From: Oxalobacteraceae bacterium
GTDB taxonomy: Bacteria; Pseudomonadota; Gammaproteobacteria; Burkholderiales; Burkholderiaceae_D
Direction: 5' to 3'
NCBI GenBank assembly: GCA_947445995.1
Contig: CANFED010000005.1
Span: 1 to 33,537, forward strand
Length of the DNA stretch: 33,537 nucleotides
How positions within the stretch are numbered: position 1 is the first letter of the stretch; the number at the start of each line of letters is the position of its first letter. This document shows positions 9,971 through 21,408 of the stretch, piece by piece. The notes below the pieces were generated by a model. It was not told the origin of the DNA. It searched no databases and worked only from the letters and a program-made list of their open reading frames with translations. The position numbers and the translations under genes are program-made.

Positions 9971-11755
9971 TTAGTCGCCCTTGACCGTTCCTTCCCGACG
10001 CGGATCGGCACCACCGAACCAGACGTCTTCGCCATGTATGTTCATACGCATGATGCCTTGCAGTCCGGACGTCTGTTCCATGAGGCGCACGTTGTGGCCT
10101 TTGGCTTTGAGTGCCGCGACGAGCGCATCGGGCACGCGACCTTGCTCCAGCTCGGTAGGACCATTGCGGCTACCGAAATTGGGCAAGCTGATCGCGTGTT
10201 GTACATCCAGCCCCCAATCCATCATCCCGACCATGACCTTACCGACATAATTGATAATCGCCGAGCCACCCGGCGACCCTACCGACAACATCAACTTGGA
10301 CGTGCCCTTTTCAAAAACAAAAGTCGGGGACATCGCACTGCGGGGACGCTTTCCGCCCTGCACCCGATTCGCAATCGGACCGTTCTCATCGGCGGCATCA
10401 AATGAAAAATCCGTTAACTGGTTATTGAGCAAAAAACCGTCGACCATCTGGCGTGAGCCGAACTGGTTTTCAATCGAAGTCGTCATCGATACAGCATGTC
10501 CTCGCGCGTCAACGATCGAGAGATGCGTGGTCGAATTGAACTCAGGCGACGTATCCACGCCTTGCGCCAGCATGGTCGCCAGTGGTTGACCAGGCCGCGC
10601 AACGCCCATTGATTTTTCACCGATCAGCGCGCCGCGGGCAGCAAGGTAGTGCTTGTCCAGCAGTGACTTGACACTATTGCCCGGCAGCGGCACGAAGTCC
10701 GTATCGGCGACATAGCGGGCACGATCGGCAAAGGCCAGTCGACCCGCTTCGGAAAACAGGTGCACCCCCTCGGCATTGAGCACGCCCTCCGTAGGTGCAT
10801 AAGCGCTCATGTTGCGCGCTTCGAGCATGCCCAGGATTTGCGCAATCGCAATGCCACCAGAAGAAGGCGGCGGCATCCCGCACACGGTCCAGAAGCGGTA
10901 ATCGTGACACACCGGTTCGCGCACTTTGGCCTGGTAAGCGGCAAGGTCGGCCACTGTCAGGCCACCCGGATTGGTTGGATGTCCCTGCACTTTGGCCGCG
11001 ATATCGCGCGCTACCCGCCCCGCGTAAAACGCATCGGCACCGCCGGCGGCAACTTCGCGCAGAACACTCGCCAGTGCCGGATTTTTAAGCAGATGGCCCG
11101 CGCTCCACGGCTTGCCGTCCTGGCTATAAAAATAGGCGGCGGCCGTCGCGTCGCGCTTCAGAAATTGTTCGCCATCGAGCAGGCTGGCCAGACGCGCGCT
11201 GACGACGAAACCTTCATCGGCCAGTTTGATGGCTGGCTTAAATAACGATGCCCAAGGCAACTTTCCATCCTGCCGATGCGCCAGCTCCAGCATTCGCAGC
11301 AATCCGGGCGTGCCGACCGAACGACCACCGACCACGCTGTCGTCGAACGCCATCGGTTTGCCGTCGGCATTGAGGAACAGCTTTTCGGTGGCACTTGCCG
11401 GTGCAGTCTCGCGGCCATCGTAGGCCTGCACGCCATGACCGTCGAACGCCATCAGAAAGCCACCGCCACCGATACCTGATGACTGCGGCTCGACCAGGGT
11501 CAATACCATCTGGGCCGCGATCGCTGCATCGATGGCAGATCCCCCTGCGTTGAGCATCTGGTAACCGGCGTCAGTGGCCAGCGGATTGGCCGACGCGATC
11601 ATGAATTTTTTTGCCACGACACCGATTTTTTCGGTGTAGCCAGTGGCGGCTTCGGGAGTGGATTTGGTGGAAGGGAAAATTGGTGTGGACTGGCTGGCAC
11701 AACCGGTCAGGGTGACTGCACTGAAGACAAGGGAAGCGAGATTGAGTTTGGCCAT
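9971..11755 (-). CDS. ggt: Gamma-glutamyltransferase, predicted lipoprotein
   Basis: MAKLNLASLVFSAVTLTGCASQ lipobox; SANPLATDAGYQMLNAGGSAIDAAIAAQMVLTLVEPQSSGIGGGGFL; nucleophile region NSTTHLSIVDARGHAVSMTTSIENQFGS; MSPTFVFEKGTSKLMLSVGSPGGSAIINYV. Confidence 0.95.
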   Translation of the reverse strand: MAKLNLASLVFSAVTLTGCASQSTPIFPSTKSTPEAATGYTEKIGVVAKKFMIASANPLATDAGYQMLNAGGSAIDAAIAAQMVLTLVEPQSSGIGGGGFLMAFDGHGVQAYDGRETAPASATEKLFLNADGKPMAFDDSVVGGRSVGTPGLLRMLELAHRQDGKLPWASLFKPAIKLADEGFVVSARLASLLDGEQFLKRDATAAAYFYSQDGKPWSAGHLLKNPALASVLREVAAGGADAFYAGRVARDIAAKVQGHPTNPGGLTVADLAAYQAKVREPVCHDYRFWTVCGMPPPSSGGIAIAQILGMLEARNMSAYAPTEGVLNAEGVHLFSEAGRLAFADRARYVADTDFVPLPGNSVKSLLDKHYLAARGALIGEKSMGVARPGQPLATMLAQGVDTSPEFNSTTHLSIVDARGHAVSMTTSIENQFGSRQMVDGFLLNNQLTDFSFDAADENGPIANRVQGGKRPRSAMSPTFVFEKGTSKLMLSVGSPGGSAIINYVGKVMVGMMDWGLDVQHAISLPNFGSRNGPTELEQGRVPDALVAALKAKGHNVRLMEQTSGLQGIMRMNIHGEDVWFGGADPRREGTVKGD

Positions 11756-11770
11756 GCGGACTCCATGCAA

Positions 11771-11799
11771 AACAAAAAAGGCAAGCACATTGCTTGCCT
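11771..11799 (-). terminator. Rho-independent terminator downstream of the SDR gene
   Basis: Minus strand AGGCAAGC-aatgt-GCTTGCCT followed by TTTTTTGTTTT. Confidence 0.8.
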
Positions 11800-11871
11800 C
11801 AGTGTAGGCCGCCCGCCGGCCGCTGTCATCGACAAATCCGTTGCGAGTTACTGCGACAGATCAGTCTGTGT

Positions 11872-12630
11872 TTATTTCGGCTGCATCCGGATCGCACCGT
11901 CCAGGCGGATGGTTTCGCCATTGAGCATGACGTTTTCGATAATGGCCTTGGCCAGGTGCGCGTACTCGGCAGGACGCCCGAGCCGGGGTGGGAACGGCAC
12001 CATTTTGCCCAGCGCATCCTGTACTTCCTGTGGCATGCCAAGCAGCATCGGCGTCTCGAAAATACCGGGTGCAATCGTCATCACGCGAATACCGCTACGC
12101 GACAAGTCGCGCGCCATCGGCAGGGTCAGACCAACCACGGCAGCTTTCGACGAAGCGTACGCGGCTTGTCCGATCTGGCCGTCGTAGGCCGCAACCGATG
12201 CGGTATTGATGATGATGCCGCGTTCGCCGTGTTCGACGCCGTCGGTTTTTTCCATCGCCGCCGCGGCCAGTCGCGCCATGTTGAAGGTGCCGACCAGATT
12301 GATGTTGACTGCGCGCTGAAACGCATCGAGTGGATGCGGACCATTTTTTCCTACCGTCTTGATGGCCGGTGCCACGCCGGCACAATTGACCAGACCCCGC
12401 AACGTGCCCATAACGACAGCCGCATCGACTGCAGCCTGACCATCAACTTCCGAGGTCACGTCACATTTGACGAACTGACCACCAAGCTCGGCAGCAAGCG
12501 CAATACCCGCTTCGACCTGAACATCGGCCAGCAGCACTTTGCCGCCGTTGGCTGCGATCATGCGGGCGGTGGCGGCACCGAGTCCCGACGCGCCGCCGGT
12601 GATCAAGAATACATTGTCTTTGATTTGCAT
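11872..12630 (-). CDS. SDR family oxidoreductase (3-hydroxyacyl-CoA dehydrogenase/HSD10-like)
   Basis: 252 aa; TGGASGLGAATARMI, NCAGVAPA, YASSKAAVVGLTLPMARDL; C-terminus as in the HSD10-like group. Confidence 0.92.
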   Translation of the reverse strand: MQIKDNVFLITGGASGLGAATARMIAANGGKVLLADVQVEAGIALAAELGGQFVKCDVTSEVDGQAAVDAAVVMGTLRGLVNCAGVAPAIKTVGKNGPHPLDAFQRAVNINLVGTFNMARLAAAAMEKTDGVEHGERGIIINTASVAAYDGQIGQAAYASSKAAVVGLTLPMARDLSRSGIRVMTIAPGIFETPMLLGMPQEVQDALGKMVPFPPRLGRPAEYAHLAKAIIENVMLNGETIRLDGAIRMQPK

Positions 12631-12731
12631 ACTGTTCTCGCAAGGTTAGAAAAATGAAGGATGTCCATGCTAATGACGTTTACGTCAACGTCAAGCTGGC
12701 AAGATTGTAACGGCAATTTTTCGCTGGTCCG

Positions 12732-12755
12732 AAAAAAGGCTGTCATGGCAGCCTT
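12732..12755 (-). terminator. Putative terminator downstream of hppA
   Basis: Minus strand AAGGCTG-ccatga-CAGCCTTTTTT. Confidence 0.7.
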
Positions 12756-12799
12756 GCTTTGCATGTCGCACACCCCCCATTGGATGCAGAACTCGGGCG

Positions 12800-14920
12800 C
12801 TATCGGGACAGCGGCGGCGCTGACAATGCGGGTGCCGTGATGGGTGCAACCGGCATGCTGCTGTGCGCGCCGCCCATTTGCGGTCCTGTGGCCGGCAGTA
12901 ACGGCACCATTAATAACGCAACGATGTTGATGATCTTGATCAGCGGATTGATGGCCGGGCCGGCGGTGTCCTTGTACGGATCGCCCACCGTGTCACCGGT
13001 GACTGCCGCCTTGTGCGCGTCCGAACCCTTGCCGCCGTGATGGCCGTCTTCGATATACTTTTTGGCGTTATCCCAGGCCCCGCCACCGGTCGTCATCGAG
13101 ATTGCCACGAACAGGCCTGTCACGATGGCACCCATCAGCAATCCGCCCAGCGCAGCAGGTCCGAGCAACATGCCGACCAGAATCGGTATGATCACCGGCA
13201 GCAGCGATGGCAGGATCATTTCCTTGATGGCTGCCGTCGTCAGCATGTCGACGGCCTTGTCGTATTCCGGCTTGCCCGTGCCATCCATGATGCCCTTGAT
13301 ATCGCGGAACTGGCGACGCACCTCGACCACCACCGCACCTGCCGCCCGCCCGACCGCTTCCATTGCCATCGCACCGAACAGATACGGAATCAGGCCGCCG
13401 ATAAACAGGCCGACAATGACCAGAGGATTTGACAGGTCGAACGAGGTGCTTTTTCCGACGGAATCGAGCGCATGGGTATAGTCGGCAAACAAGACCAGCG
13501 CGGCCAGTCCGGCCGAGCCGATCGCATAGCCTTTGGTCACTGCCTTGGTGGTATTGCCGACCGCATCGAGCGGATCGGTGATGGCACGCACCGAGTCGGG
13601 CATGCCGGACATCTCGGCAATGCCGCCGGCGTTATCGGTAATCGGACCATAGGCATCGAGCGCGACGATGATGCCGGCCATCGACAACATCGACGTGGCG
13701 GCAATCGCGATGCCGTACAGACCACCGAGGTAATACGACACCAGAATCGCGACGCACACGGCCAGCACCGGATACGCCGTCGACTTCATTGACACGCCTA
13801 AGCCAGCAATGATGTTGGTGCCGTGGCCTGTGGTCGATGCCTGGGCGATATGCTGCACCGGCTTGAAGTCCGTACCGGTGTAGTACTCGGTGATGTACAC
13901 CATCAGCCCTGTCAGGACGATGCCGACCACGGCCGACCCCATCATCGACAAGCGCATCTCCGGCGGCATCACGGTCCACGTCACGGCGGCAAAGCCGATC
14001 AGCGACAAGCCGGCTGCCCACCACAACCCGGTGTACAACGCCGACATGATTTTCTTGCCGGGTTTGGCTTTCACCATTGAGCAGCCAATAATCGACGCGA
14101 GGATTGATACGCCGCCGAGCAGCAGCGGATACAGCGCCGCCTGCGCTTCATTGCCCTTGATGAGCAACGCGCCCAGCAGCATTGTCGCGATCAGCGTCAC
14201 CACATAGGTTTCAAAGAGGTCGGCTGCCATGCCAGCGCAGTCGCCGACGTTGTCGCCGACGTTATCGGCGATGACAGCAGGATTGCGCGGGTCATCTTCC
14301 GGGATCCCGGCCTCGACCTTGCCAACCAGGTCGGCACCGACATCGGCACCCTTGGTGAAGATGCCGCCGCCCAGACGCGCAAAGATTGAAATCAGCGACG
14401 CCCCGAAGGCCAGCCCGATCAGCGGTTTGAGCAAGTCATGCAGCACGACTGCGCCAACGGCAGCCGAACTCAGGTACCAGTAGAACAAGGTCACGCCAAG
14501 CAATCCCAGACCGACGACCAGCATGCCGGTGATGGCACCGCCGCGAAAGGCCACGTCGAGTGCGTCGTTCATGCCGCGCGTAGCGGCCTGGGCGGTACGC
14601 ACATTGGCTTTCACCGACACGTTCATGCCGATGAAACCACACCCCCCCGACAGGACCGCGCCAACCAGAAAGCCGATGGCAGTAACCAAACCCAGTCCCG
14701 GCAGCAGCGCAATGAGCAAGAACAACATCGCGCCGACCATGCCGATAGTCCGGTACTGGCGCGCCAGATACGCCGAGGCACCCAGTTCGATGGCAGCAGC
14801 AATTTCCTGCATGCGCGGATTACCTGCATCCTGCTTCAGAATCCAACTACGCGATACCAGACCGTACATCACTGCGACGATTCCGCATGCTACGGCGAAC
14901 CACAACCCTGCTGTTGCCAT
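12800..14920 (-). CDS. hppA: Membrane-bound proton-translocating pyrophosphatase
   Basis: 706 aa, many TM segments; [70 protein letters not shown]. Confidence 0.97.
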   Translation of the reverse strand: MATAGLWFAVACGIVAVMYGLVSRSWILKQDAGNPRMQEIAAAIELGASAYLARQYRTIGMVGAMLFLLIALLPGLGLVTAIGFLVGAVLSGGCGFIGMNVSVKANVRTAQAATRGMNDALDVAFRGGAITGMLVVGLGLLGVTLFYWYLSSAAVGAVVLHDLLKPLIGLAFGASLISIFARLGGGIFTKGADVGADLVGKVEAGIPEDDPRNPAVIADNVGDNVGDCAGMAADLFETYVVTLIATMLLGALLIKGNEAQAALYPLLLGGVSILASIIGCSMVKAKPGKKIMSALYTGLWWAAGLSLIGFAAVTWTVMPPEMRLSMMGSAVVGIVLTGLMVYITEYYTGTDFKPVQHIAQASTTGHGTNIIAGLGVSMKSTAYPVLAVCVAILVSYYLGGLYGIAIAATSMLSMAGIIVALDAYGPITDNAGGIAEMSGMPDSVRAITDPLDAVGNTTKAVTKGYAIGSAGLAALVLFADYTHALDSVGKSTSFDLSNPLVIVGLFIGGLIPYLFGAMAMEAVGRAAGAVVVEVRRQFRDIKGIMDGTGKPEYDKAVDMLTTAAIKEMILPSLLPVIIPILVGMLLGPAALGGLLMGAIVTGLFVAISMTTGGGAWDNAKKYIEDGHHGGKGSDAHKAAVTGDTVGDPYKDTAGPAINPLIKIINIVALLMVPLLPATGPQMGGAHSSMPVAPITAPALSAPPLSR

Positions 14921-15107
14921 GTCGACTCCTCCTCATGTTCACAACCACGTTCACATTGGAAAAAGTATGGCGATACAGCGCCGCATTGCGCCGGCATCTG
15001 CTGCGTCGTCATGCTCAGGTCTACCCCTGCACTACACTACCTTGCCGGTGGCGACCACTGTTTGATGCAAGTTGACCGCTACTGTAAGCCACATCGGACG
15101 AGCGACC

Positions 15108-15133
15108 AAGAAAAAGCGGACACATGGTCCGCT
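15108..15133 (-). terminator. Rho-independent terminator of adk
   Basis: Minus strand AGCGGAC-catgt-GTCCGCTTTTTCTT. Confidence 0.8.
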
Positions 15134-15139
15134 GTTTTC

Positions 15140-15808
<669 letters not shown>

Positions 15809-15930
15809 CTATAGTTTTGAATTCTTGCGGTGATTGTCTCGAACAACATGACCTGAGTCTGATGTTGTATCACACGAACTTTGCACGAAACTTACCATAC
15901 AAATCGATTAATACGATTATTCGGCTGATT

Positions 15931-16680
15931 TCAACTGAAATGACGCCGGATCCGAGCCAGATCTTCTGCCGTATCGACACCGGCGACCGGGGCACTGTCA
16001 GTCACATGGACGGCAATCGGAAATCCGTGCCACAGCACCCGCAACTGCTCAAGCGCCTCGACCTGTTCGAGCGGACTGATCGCCAGTGCCGGATAGGCTT
16101 GCAGGAAATCATTGCGATAAGCGTACAAGCCAATATGCCGCAGTGGCTGGTAGCCGGGCGGCAGCACGGCCTGCGAAAGTGCGAATCCATCACGATGCCA
16201 AGGGATCACTGCTCGCGAAAAATACAAGGCCCGACTGCGCTGGTCCAGCACCACCTTGACCACATTGGTATTGAATAAGTCAACGCTGTCGGTGATCGCA
16301 TGAGCCGCAGTGGACATCGGCACCTGATCGGCAATCAATGCCGCCGTCGCGGCGATCAACGCCGGCTCGATCATTGGCTCGTCACCCTGAACATTGACCA
16401 CGGTCGCGTCTGGCTGCAGACCGAGCGCGGCCGCCACTTCGGCAATGCGGTCGGTTCCCGAGGGATGATCCGAGCGCGTCATCTGCACTTCGACGCCATG
16501 CAATTGGCAAGCAGCGCGGATATCGGCATGATCGGTCGCGACAATGACGCGTGCTGCACCCGACCGTGCCGCGCGCTCGGCCACGCGCACGACCATTGGC
16601 TTGCCGCCGAGGTCGGCCAGTGGCTTGTTCGGCAAGCGGGTCGATGCCAGCCGGGCCGGAATGATGACGATGAAGGACAT
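15931..16680 (-). CDS. kdsB: 3-deoxy-manno-octulosonate cytidylyltransferase
   Basis: [37 protein letters not shown]...[14 protein letters not shown] extends to 16788 but the conserved start is ATG 16680. Confidence 0.96.
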   Translation of the reverse strand: MSFIVIIPARLASTRLPNKPLADLGGKPMVVRVAERAARSGAARVIVATDHADIRAACQLHGVEVQMTRSDHPSGTDRIAEVAAALGLQPDATVVNVQGDEPMIEPALIAATAALIADQVPMSTAAHAITDSVDLFNTNVVKVVLDQRSRALYFSRAVIPWHRDGFALSQAVLPPGYQPLRHIGLYAYRNDFLQAYPALAISPLEQVEALEQLRVLWHGFPIAVHVTDSAPVAGVDTAEDLARIRRHFS

Positions 16681-16687
16681 GGTCCCG

Positions 16688-16876
16688 TCAGGCCGGTGGA
16701 GCCAGATGGCGCGCCACAGTCTCGCGCGCTTCGTCAGCCCACATGATGGGAATGCCATCCCGGATCGGGTAGGCCAGTCGGTCAGCATGGCAGATCAGTT
16801 CCTGGGCTTTCTTGTCGAACTCCAGCGGGCCTTTGCAAATCGGGCAAACCAGTATGTCAAGCAGTCGGGTATCCAC
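16688..16876 (-). CDS. Trm112/YcaR-family small protein, predicted GTG start
   Basis: (V)[50 protein letters not shown]; typical location between lpxK and kdsB. Confidence 0.9.
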   Translation of the reverse strand: MDTRLLDILVCPICKGPLEFDKKAQELICHADRLAYPIRDGIPIMWADEARETVARHLAPPA

Positions 16877-17879
16877 GCAATTTCTCCACAATGAGTTCAG
16901 CCAGCGGGCCATCAAGGCACGCTGCAACAGGCACGACCCACAGACGCGGGTCAGTTTTCAAGGCCTCGATTTGGGCACATTTTACTGCATCCTTCTCGGT
17001 GATCAGGATCACGTCGGCATGAATGCCGGCAAACGGATTATCGGAAAAGTCATGATGATCAGGCAGAGCCAGTGTGTCGATCTCCAGACCCTGATCGCGC
17101 AGCATGCGGAAAAAACGTTCCGGATGACCGATCCCGGCGGCAGCCAGGATGCGACCTGTCAGACTCGCCAGTGGCACCGACCGCGTACGCTGCGCCAGCG
17201 CTTCGGCGCGGTGGCCGGTCAGCGTCATCCGGATCGTGTCTGCCGGAAAACCGCCAGGCACCACTACGCCATTGAGCACCGTGAAATCGCGTTGCCGTGA
17301 CATCGGCTCACGCAATGGTCCGGCAGGCAATAGCCAGCCATTGCCGCCACCACGTTCGTCGAACAGGACGATTTCAACCGTACGCTGCAACCGGTAATGC
17401 TGCAAACCGTCGTCGGAGACCAGCACATTGACAGATGGATGCGCTGCCAGCAGAGCGCGTCCGGCAGCAACGCGGTCGCGGCCCACAAACACGGGACAGC
17501 CAGCGCGACGCGCGATGAGCAATGGCTCGTCGCCGACCTGTTGCGGCAAGGAGTCTGCCTGCACCTCACCGGATAGTCCAAGCTGTCCACCGTAACCGCG
17601 CGAAATCACGCCCGGCGCGAAGCCTGCGTCGCGCAGCGCGGCCACCAGCCACAAGACCAGCGGCGTCTTGCCCGTGCCGCCAACGAACACATTGCCGACC
17701 ACAATCACCGGCACCGGCAGTCGGTGGCTCGCCAGCAAGCCACGTCGAAAGGCGCATCGTCGCAATGCCGACAAGGTGCCGAACAACAGGGCGACCGGCA
17801 GCAACAGGCAAGCCAGCAAGCCACGTCGCTGCCAGGCAACCATCAGTCGCTGCGAAAAAGAGAAAGAACCGGAAGACAA
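16857..17879 (-). CDS. lpxK: Tetraacyldisaccharide 4'-kinase
   Basis: 340 aa; [48 protein letters not shown]. Confidence 0.95.
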   Translation of the reverse strand: MSSGSFSFSQRLMVAWQRRGLLACLLLPVALLFGTLSALRRCAFRRGLLASHRLPVPVIVVGNVFVGGTGKTPLVLWLVAALRDAGFAPGVISRGYGGQLGLSGEVQADSLPQQVGDEPLLIARRAGCPVFVGRDRVAAGRALLAAHPSVNVLVSDDGLQHYRLQRTVEIVLFDERGGGNGWLLPAGPLREPMSRQRDFTVLNGVVVPGGFPADTIRMTLTGHRAEALAQRTRSVPLASLTGRILAAAGIGHPERFFRMLRDQGLEIDTLALPDHHDFSDNPFAGIHADVILITEKDAVKCAQIEALKTDPRLWVVPVAACLDGPLAELIVEKLRGYPTA

Positions 17880-17881
17880 GG

Positions 17882-18319
17882 TTATTTACTGCTGGCGCTT
17901 TGCGCTGCAAAAGTGACGCGTTCGAAACCCGCCAGCCGCGCCGCTTCCAGCACATTGATCACGGACTGATGCGTGGCGGTACCATCCGCATTGATAATCA
18001 CGATCGGGTCCTTGCCCACGTCGCCGCCCTTGGAGTTGGCGACACTGCGCATTTCGTCAGCCAGGCCACGCGCGTCGCGAAACGATACCGGCACATTGTT
18101 GATCGCGTAGCGCTCCCGTGAATCAACCATGACATTGATTTCGAAAGGTCGATCGACTGCCTTTTCGGCATCGGCCGTCGGTAGCGTAATTTGCAGCTCG
18201 GTAAATTTGCTGTAAGTCGTGCTGACCATCAGGAAGATCAGGATCACCAGCAAGACATCGATGAACGGGATCAAATTGATCTCGGGATCTTCCCGGCCTT
18301 TGCGTCGACGAAATTTCAT
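17882..18319 (-). CDS. exbD: ExbD/TolR family biopolymer transport protein
   Basis: 145 aa; MKFRRRKGREDPEINLIPFIDVLLVILIFLMVSTTY. Confidence 0.93.
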   Translation of the reverse strand: MKFRRRKGREDPEINLIPFIDVLLVILIFLMVSTTYSKFTELQITLPTADAEKAVDRPFEINVMVDSRERYAINNVPVSFRDARGLADEMRSVANSKGGDVGKDPIVIINADGTATHQSVINVLEAARLAGFERVTFAAQSASSK

Positions 18320-18921
18320 TTTCGTTTTCCGTGCACGGTATCGACAAAGCGGACTGCTTGCATCTCCATCTCCACCACAAAACTGTCGACCAAAGCGCGG
18401 AAATGCCGGTAAAACACCAGCGCCGGCATCGCGATTGCCAGCCCAAAACCGGTGTTGTATAACGCCACGGAAATACCATGAGCCAGTTGCGCGGGATTGG
18501 CCCCGGTCGCATTTTGCGCGCCAAAAATCTCGATCATGCCGACCACGGTGCCAAACAATCCCATCAGAGGTGCGAGTGTCGCGATCGTCCCCAACGTCGT
18601 CAGGAAACGCTCAAGTTCATGCGCGGTGGCCGTACCAGCTTCTTCGATGGATTCCTTCATGATGTCGCGCGGGGCATTGACATTGGACAGGCCAGCTGCA
18701 AGAACTTGTCCGAGCGGCGAATTCTGTTCGAGGTTGGCGAGTATTTCAGCGTTGATCTTGCCATTGTGATAAACCCGGATAACTTCCTGCAGCAACTTGG
18801 CGGGCAAAATGCGGCTGCGACGCAGGTAAATCAAGCGCTCGACGATCAGGGCCAGGCCGACTACAGATGCAATTAATAGCGGCCAGATTGGCCAACCGGC
18901 AGCTTGGATGATTGCGAACAA
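18316..18921 (-). CDS. exbB: ExbB/TolQ/MotA proton channel family protein, predicted TTG start
   Basis: (L)FAIIQAAGWPIWPLLIASVVGLALIVERLIYLRRSRILPA...TLATIATLAPLMGLFGTVVGMIEIF-type core; gagggagagcg SD upstream of TTG 18921; 4-nt overlap with exbD. ORF track extends to 19008. Confidence 0.9.
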   Translation of the reverse strand: MFAIIQAAGWPIWPLLIASVVGLALIVERLIYLRRSRILPAKLLQEVIRVYHNGKINAEILANLEQNSPLGQVLAAGLSNVNAPRDIMKESIEEAGTATAHELERFLTTLGTIATLAPLMGLFGTVVGMIEIFGAQNATGANPAQLAHGISVALYNTGFGLAIAMPALVFYRHFRALVDSFVVEMEMQAVRFVDTVHGKRK

Positions 18922-19091
18922 AGCGCTCTCCCTCAAAAAGTGTAAGTGTATGGAACCCGAATGTAACTTGTTGTGGCAGTCAGGGCAAGCGACCTTACGT
19001 CCCGGCATTTCGGGAGATAATCGCCAGCGCCATATTCAATGACGGTGTTGATGCACGGTGCGTGGCAGCACCGCGTAGCCTGCCGACGGCC

Positions 19092-19112
19092 TGTGGGTAA
19101 CTTTGTGGATAA
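19092..19112 (-). promoter_or_regulatory. Pair of DnaA-box-like 9-mers
   Basis: TGTGGGTAA (19092-19100, one mismatch) and TGTGGATAA (19104-19112, complement of the consensus TTATCCACA), 12 bp apart in the same orientation. Confidence 0.4.
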
Positions 19113-19294
19113 CCTCCTGTACAGGGTAAGACTGCAGCAAAACCAATCAACCTCCTGAGAACTACGGAAAAGATTTTTACTCACTTTCCCTCATAAAATC
19201 AACTACTTGCAATTAGTTCCATTAAATAAAAATTATAATTACGACATCTATAACAAACAGTGGCCCTGTGGACAGGGCTCACTATGAGGAGAGC

Positions 19295-20659
19295 ATGAGT
19301 ACCGACCACTTATTCGACAAAACCGACACGCCATCGCCGGTACTCACCGTATCTGCTCTGAATCAGGCAGTGGCGCGCATGCTGGAGCTGAACTTTCCGT
19401 TGATGTGGGTCGCCGGTGAAGTCTCCAACTTCACACGCGCGGCATCGGGGCACTGGTATTTTTCGCTCAAGGATGCTTCGGCGCAAGTGCGTGCGGTGAT
19501 GTTTCGCGGACGCGCGCAATACGCCGGATTTGTTCCCAAGGAGGGCGACAAGGTGGAGGTGCGCACGCTGGTGACGCTGTACGCCGCGCGCGGCGACTTT
19601 CAGCTCAGTGTCGAATCGATACGGCGGGCGGGCGTGGGCAACCTGTTCGAGGCTTTTTTGCAACTCAAGCAGAAACTCGAAAGCGAAGGCTTGTTCGATC
19701 CCGCACGCAAACGACCGCTGCCGCCGTTTCCGCGCACGATAGGCATCGTCACCAGTCTGCAAGCGGCAGCGTTACGCGATGTGCTCACCACACTGAAGCG
19801 CCGCACTCCCCATATCAACGTGATCCTGTATCCGACACCAGTACAAGGCGACGGTGCCGCGCAAAAAATCGCCACGGCAATCACCACGGCGTCCCGCCGT
19901 GCCGAATGCGACCTGTTGCTGCTGTGCAGGGGTGGCGGCAGCATCGAAGATTTGTGGTCATTCAACGATGAAATGGTGGCACGCGCCATCGTCGACTGTC
20001 GGGTCCCTGTCATTGCCGGCATCGGCCATGAGACCGACTTCACCATTGCCGACTTTGCCGCCGATCTGCGTGCACCGACGCCGACGGCCGCAGCAGAACT
20101 GGCAGCACGGCCTCGACATGAGTGGATCGCGCAAATTGAACTGACTGCGCGCACGTTATCGCGCATGGCAAGACGCCATCTGACGGACCGCAACCAGGGG
20201 CTGGACTGGTTGTCACGCCGGCTTGTCAGCCCGGCGGCAACAATCCGGCACGAACATGTCCGGCTGGCCGGCTGGCAAGTGCGCCTGGGGAATGCAACAC
20301 GCACGCCGCTCAATAATGCGCGGCATGCACTGCGGCATCTGCGCAGCCAGCTGGCATTCCAGTTGCCGGATACCCGGTCAGCGCGATGGCAGTTGACAGA
20401 GCATCGTCGACGCCTCGCCAGTGGCATCAGCACCCACACTTCCCACCTGCGCCTGCATTTATCAAGTCTGGAGACCCAGCTTGAGTTACTCAATCCCCAA
20501 CGCACGCTGGAACGCGGTTACGCGATCATCGTCGATGCCGAAGGACATATCGCGCGCACGACTGCCCAATTGCGCCCGAGGGAAATCGTCACGGTCCGGC
20601 TCGCTGAAGGCAGCGCCAAGATAGGTATCGCCAGCGTCCAGCCAGCCTTGCCGGAGTAA
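19295..20659 (+). CDS. xseA: Exodeoxyribonuclease VII large subunit
   Basis: [105 protein letters not shown] gaggagag upstream of ATG 19295. Confidence 0.97.
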   Translation: MSTDHLFDKTDTPSPVLTVSALNQAVARMLELNFPLMWVAGEVSNFTRAASGHWYFSLKDASAQVRAVMFRGRAQYAGFVPKEGDKVEVRTLVTLYAARGDFQLSVESIRRAGVGNLFEAFLQLKQKLESEGLFDPARKRPLPPFPRTIGIVTSLQAAALRDVLTTLKRRTPHINVILYPTPVQGDGAAQKIATAITTASRRAECDLLLLCRGGGSIEDLWSFNDEMVARAIVDCRVPVIAGIGHETDFTIADFAADLRAPTPTAAAELAARPRHEWIAQIELTARTLSRMARRHLTDRNQGLDWLSRRLVSPAATIRHEHVRLAGWQVRLGNATRTPLNNARHALRHLRSQLAFQLPDTRSARWQLTEHRRRLASGISTHTSHLRLHLSSLETQLELLNPQRTLERGYAIIVDAEGHIARTTAQLRPREIVTVRLAEGSAKIGIASVQPALPE

Positions 20660-20772
20660 TGCCAATGTACGGTAGCGCGCTGCAAGGCCGTGGCTTCCGA
20701 CATACAATGGCCGCTGCTTTTAAAGATTGACGCTCTGCTTGTACTTTTATTTCCACCCCTGAAAGGACGACT

Positions 20773-21351
20773 ATGGAACACACCCTGCCCGCTCTGCCTT
20801 ACGCAATGGACGCCCTCGCGCCGCACATCTCCAAAGAAACCCTTGAGTATCACTATGGCAAGCATCATCAAACCTATGTGACCAACCTGAACAATCTGAT
20901 CAAGGGCACCGAATTCGAAAGTGCAACGCTCGAAGACATCATCAAGAAGTCATCCGGCGGCGTCTTCAACAATTCAGCACAAGTCTGGAACCACACGTTT
21001 TACTGGAACTGCCTGACACCAAACGGTGGCGGTGCCCCGACCGGTGCGCTGGCCGATGCCATCAACGCCAAGTTCGGTTCCTTCGAAAAATTCAAGGAAG
21101 ACTTCACCAAGTCTTGCGTCGGTAATTTCGGTTCCGGCTGGACATGGCTGGTCAAAAAAGCCGATGGTTCGGTCGATCTGGCCAACACCTCCAACGCCGG
21201 TTGCCCGCTGACGGGTACCGACAAGCCGCTGATGACCTGTGATGTCTGGGAGCACGCTTACTACATCGACTACCGCAATGCCCGGCCGAAGTATGTCGAA
21301 GCATTCTGGAACCTGGTCAACTGGGATTTCGTGGCAAAGAACTTCGCCTGA
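20773..21351 (+). CDS. sodB: Superoxide dismutase [Fe]
   Basis: 192 aa [73 protein letters not shown]. Confidence 0.97.
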   Translation: MEHTLPALPYAMDALAPHISKETLEYHYGKHHQTYVTNLNNLIKGTEFESATLEDIIKKSSGGVFNNSAQVWNHTFYWNCLTPNGGGAPTGALADAINAKFGSFEKFKEDFTKSCVGNFGSGWTWLVKKADGSVDLANTSNAGCPLTGTDKPLMTCDVWEHAYYIDYRNARPKYVEAFWNLVNWDFVAKNFA

Positions 21352-21372
21352 TAGCCTGACCTGCTTGGCCAT

Positions 21373-21408
21373 AAGGGTCCGCACCGTGAGGGCTGGCCCT
21401 TTTTTTTC
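21373..21408 (+). terminator. Rho-independent terminator of sodB
   Basis: AAGGGTC...GGCCCTT stem followed by T8. Confidence 0.75.

Noticed and set aside
14225-14275. Short tandem repeat gtcgccgacgtt in hppA
   Set aside because: Encodes the conserved DNVGDNVGD catalytic motif of membrane pyrophosphatases.
16688-16927. ATG start at 16927 for the Trm112-like protein
   Set aside because: The extension [17 protein letters not shown] is not family-like; GTG 16876 gives the expected N-terminus.
18933-19184. 83-aa minus-strand ORF covering the exbB-xseA intergenic region
   Set aside because: Overlaps the regulatory/AT-rich region, has no recognisable domain, and composition does not look coding.
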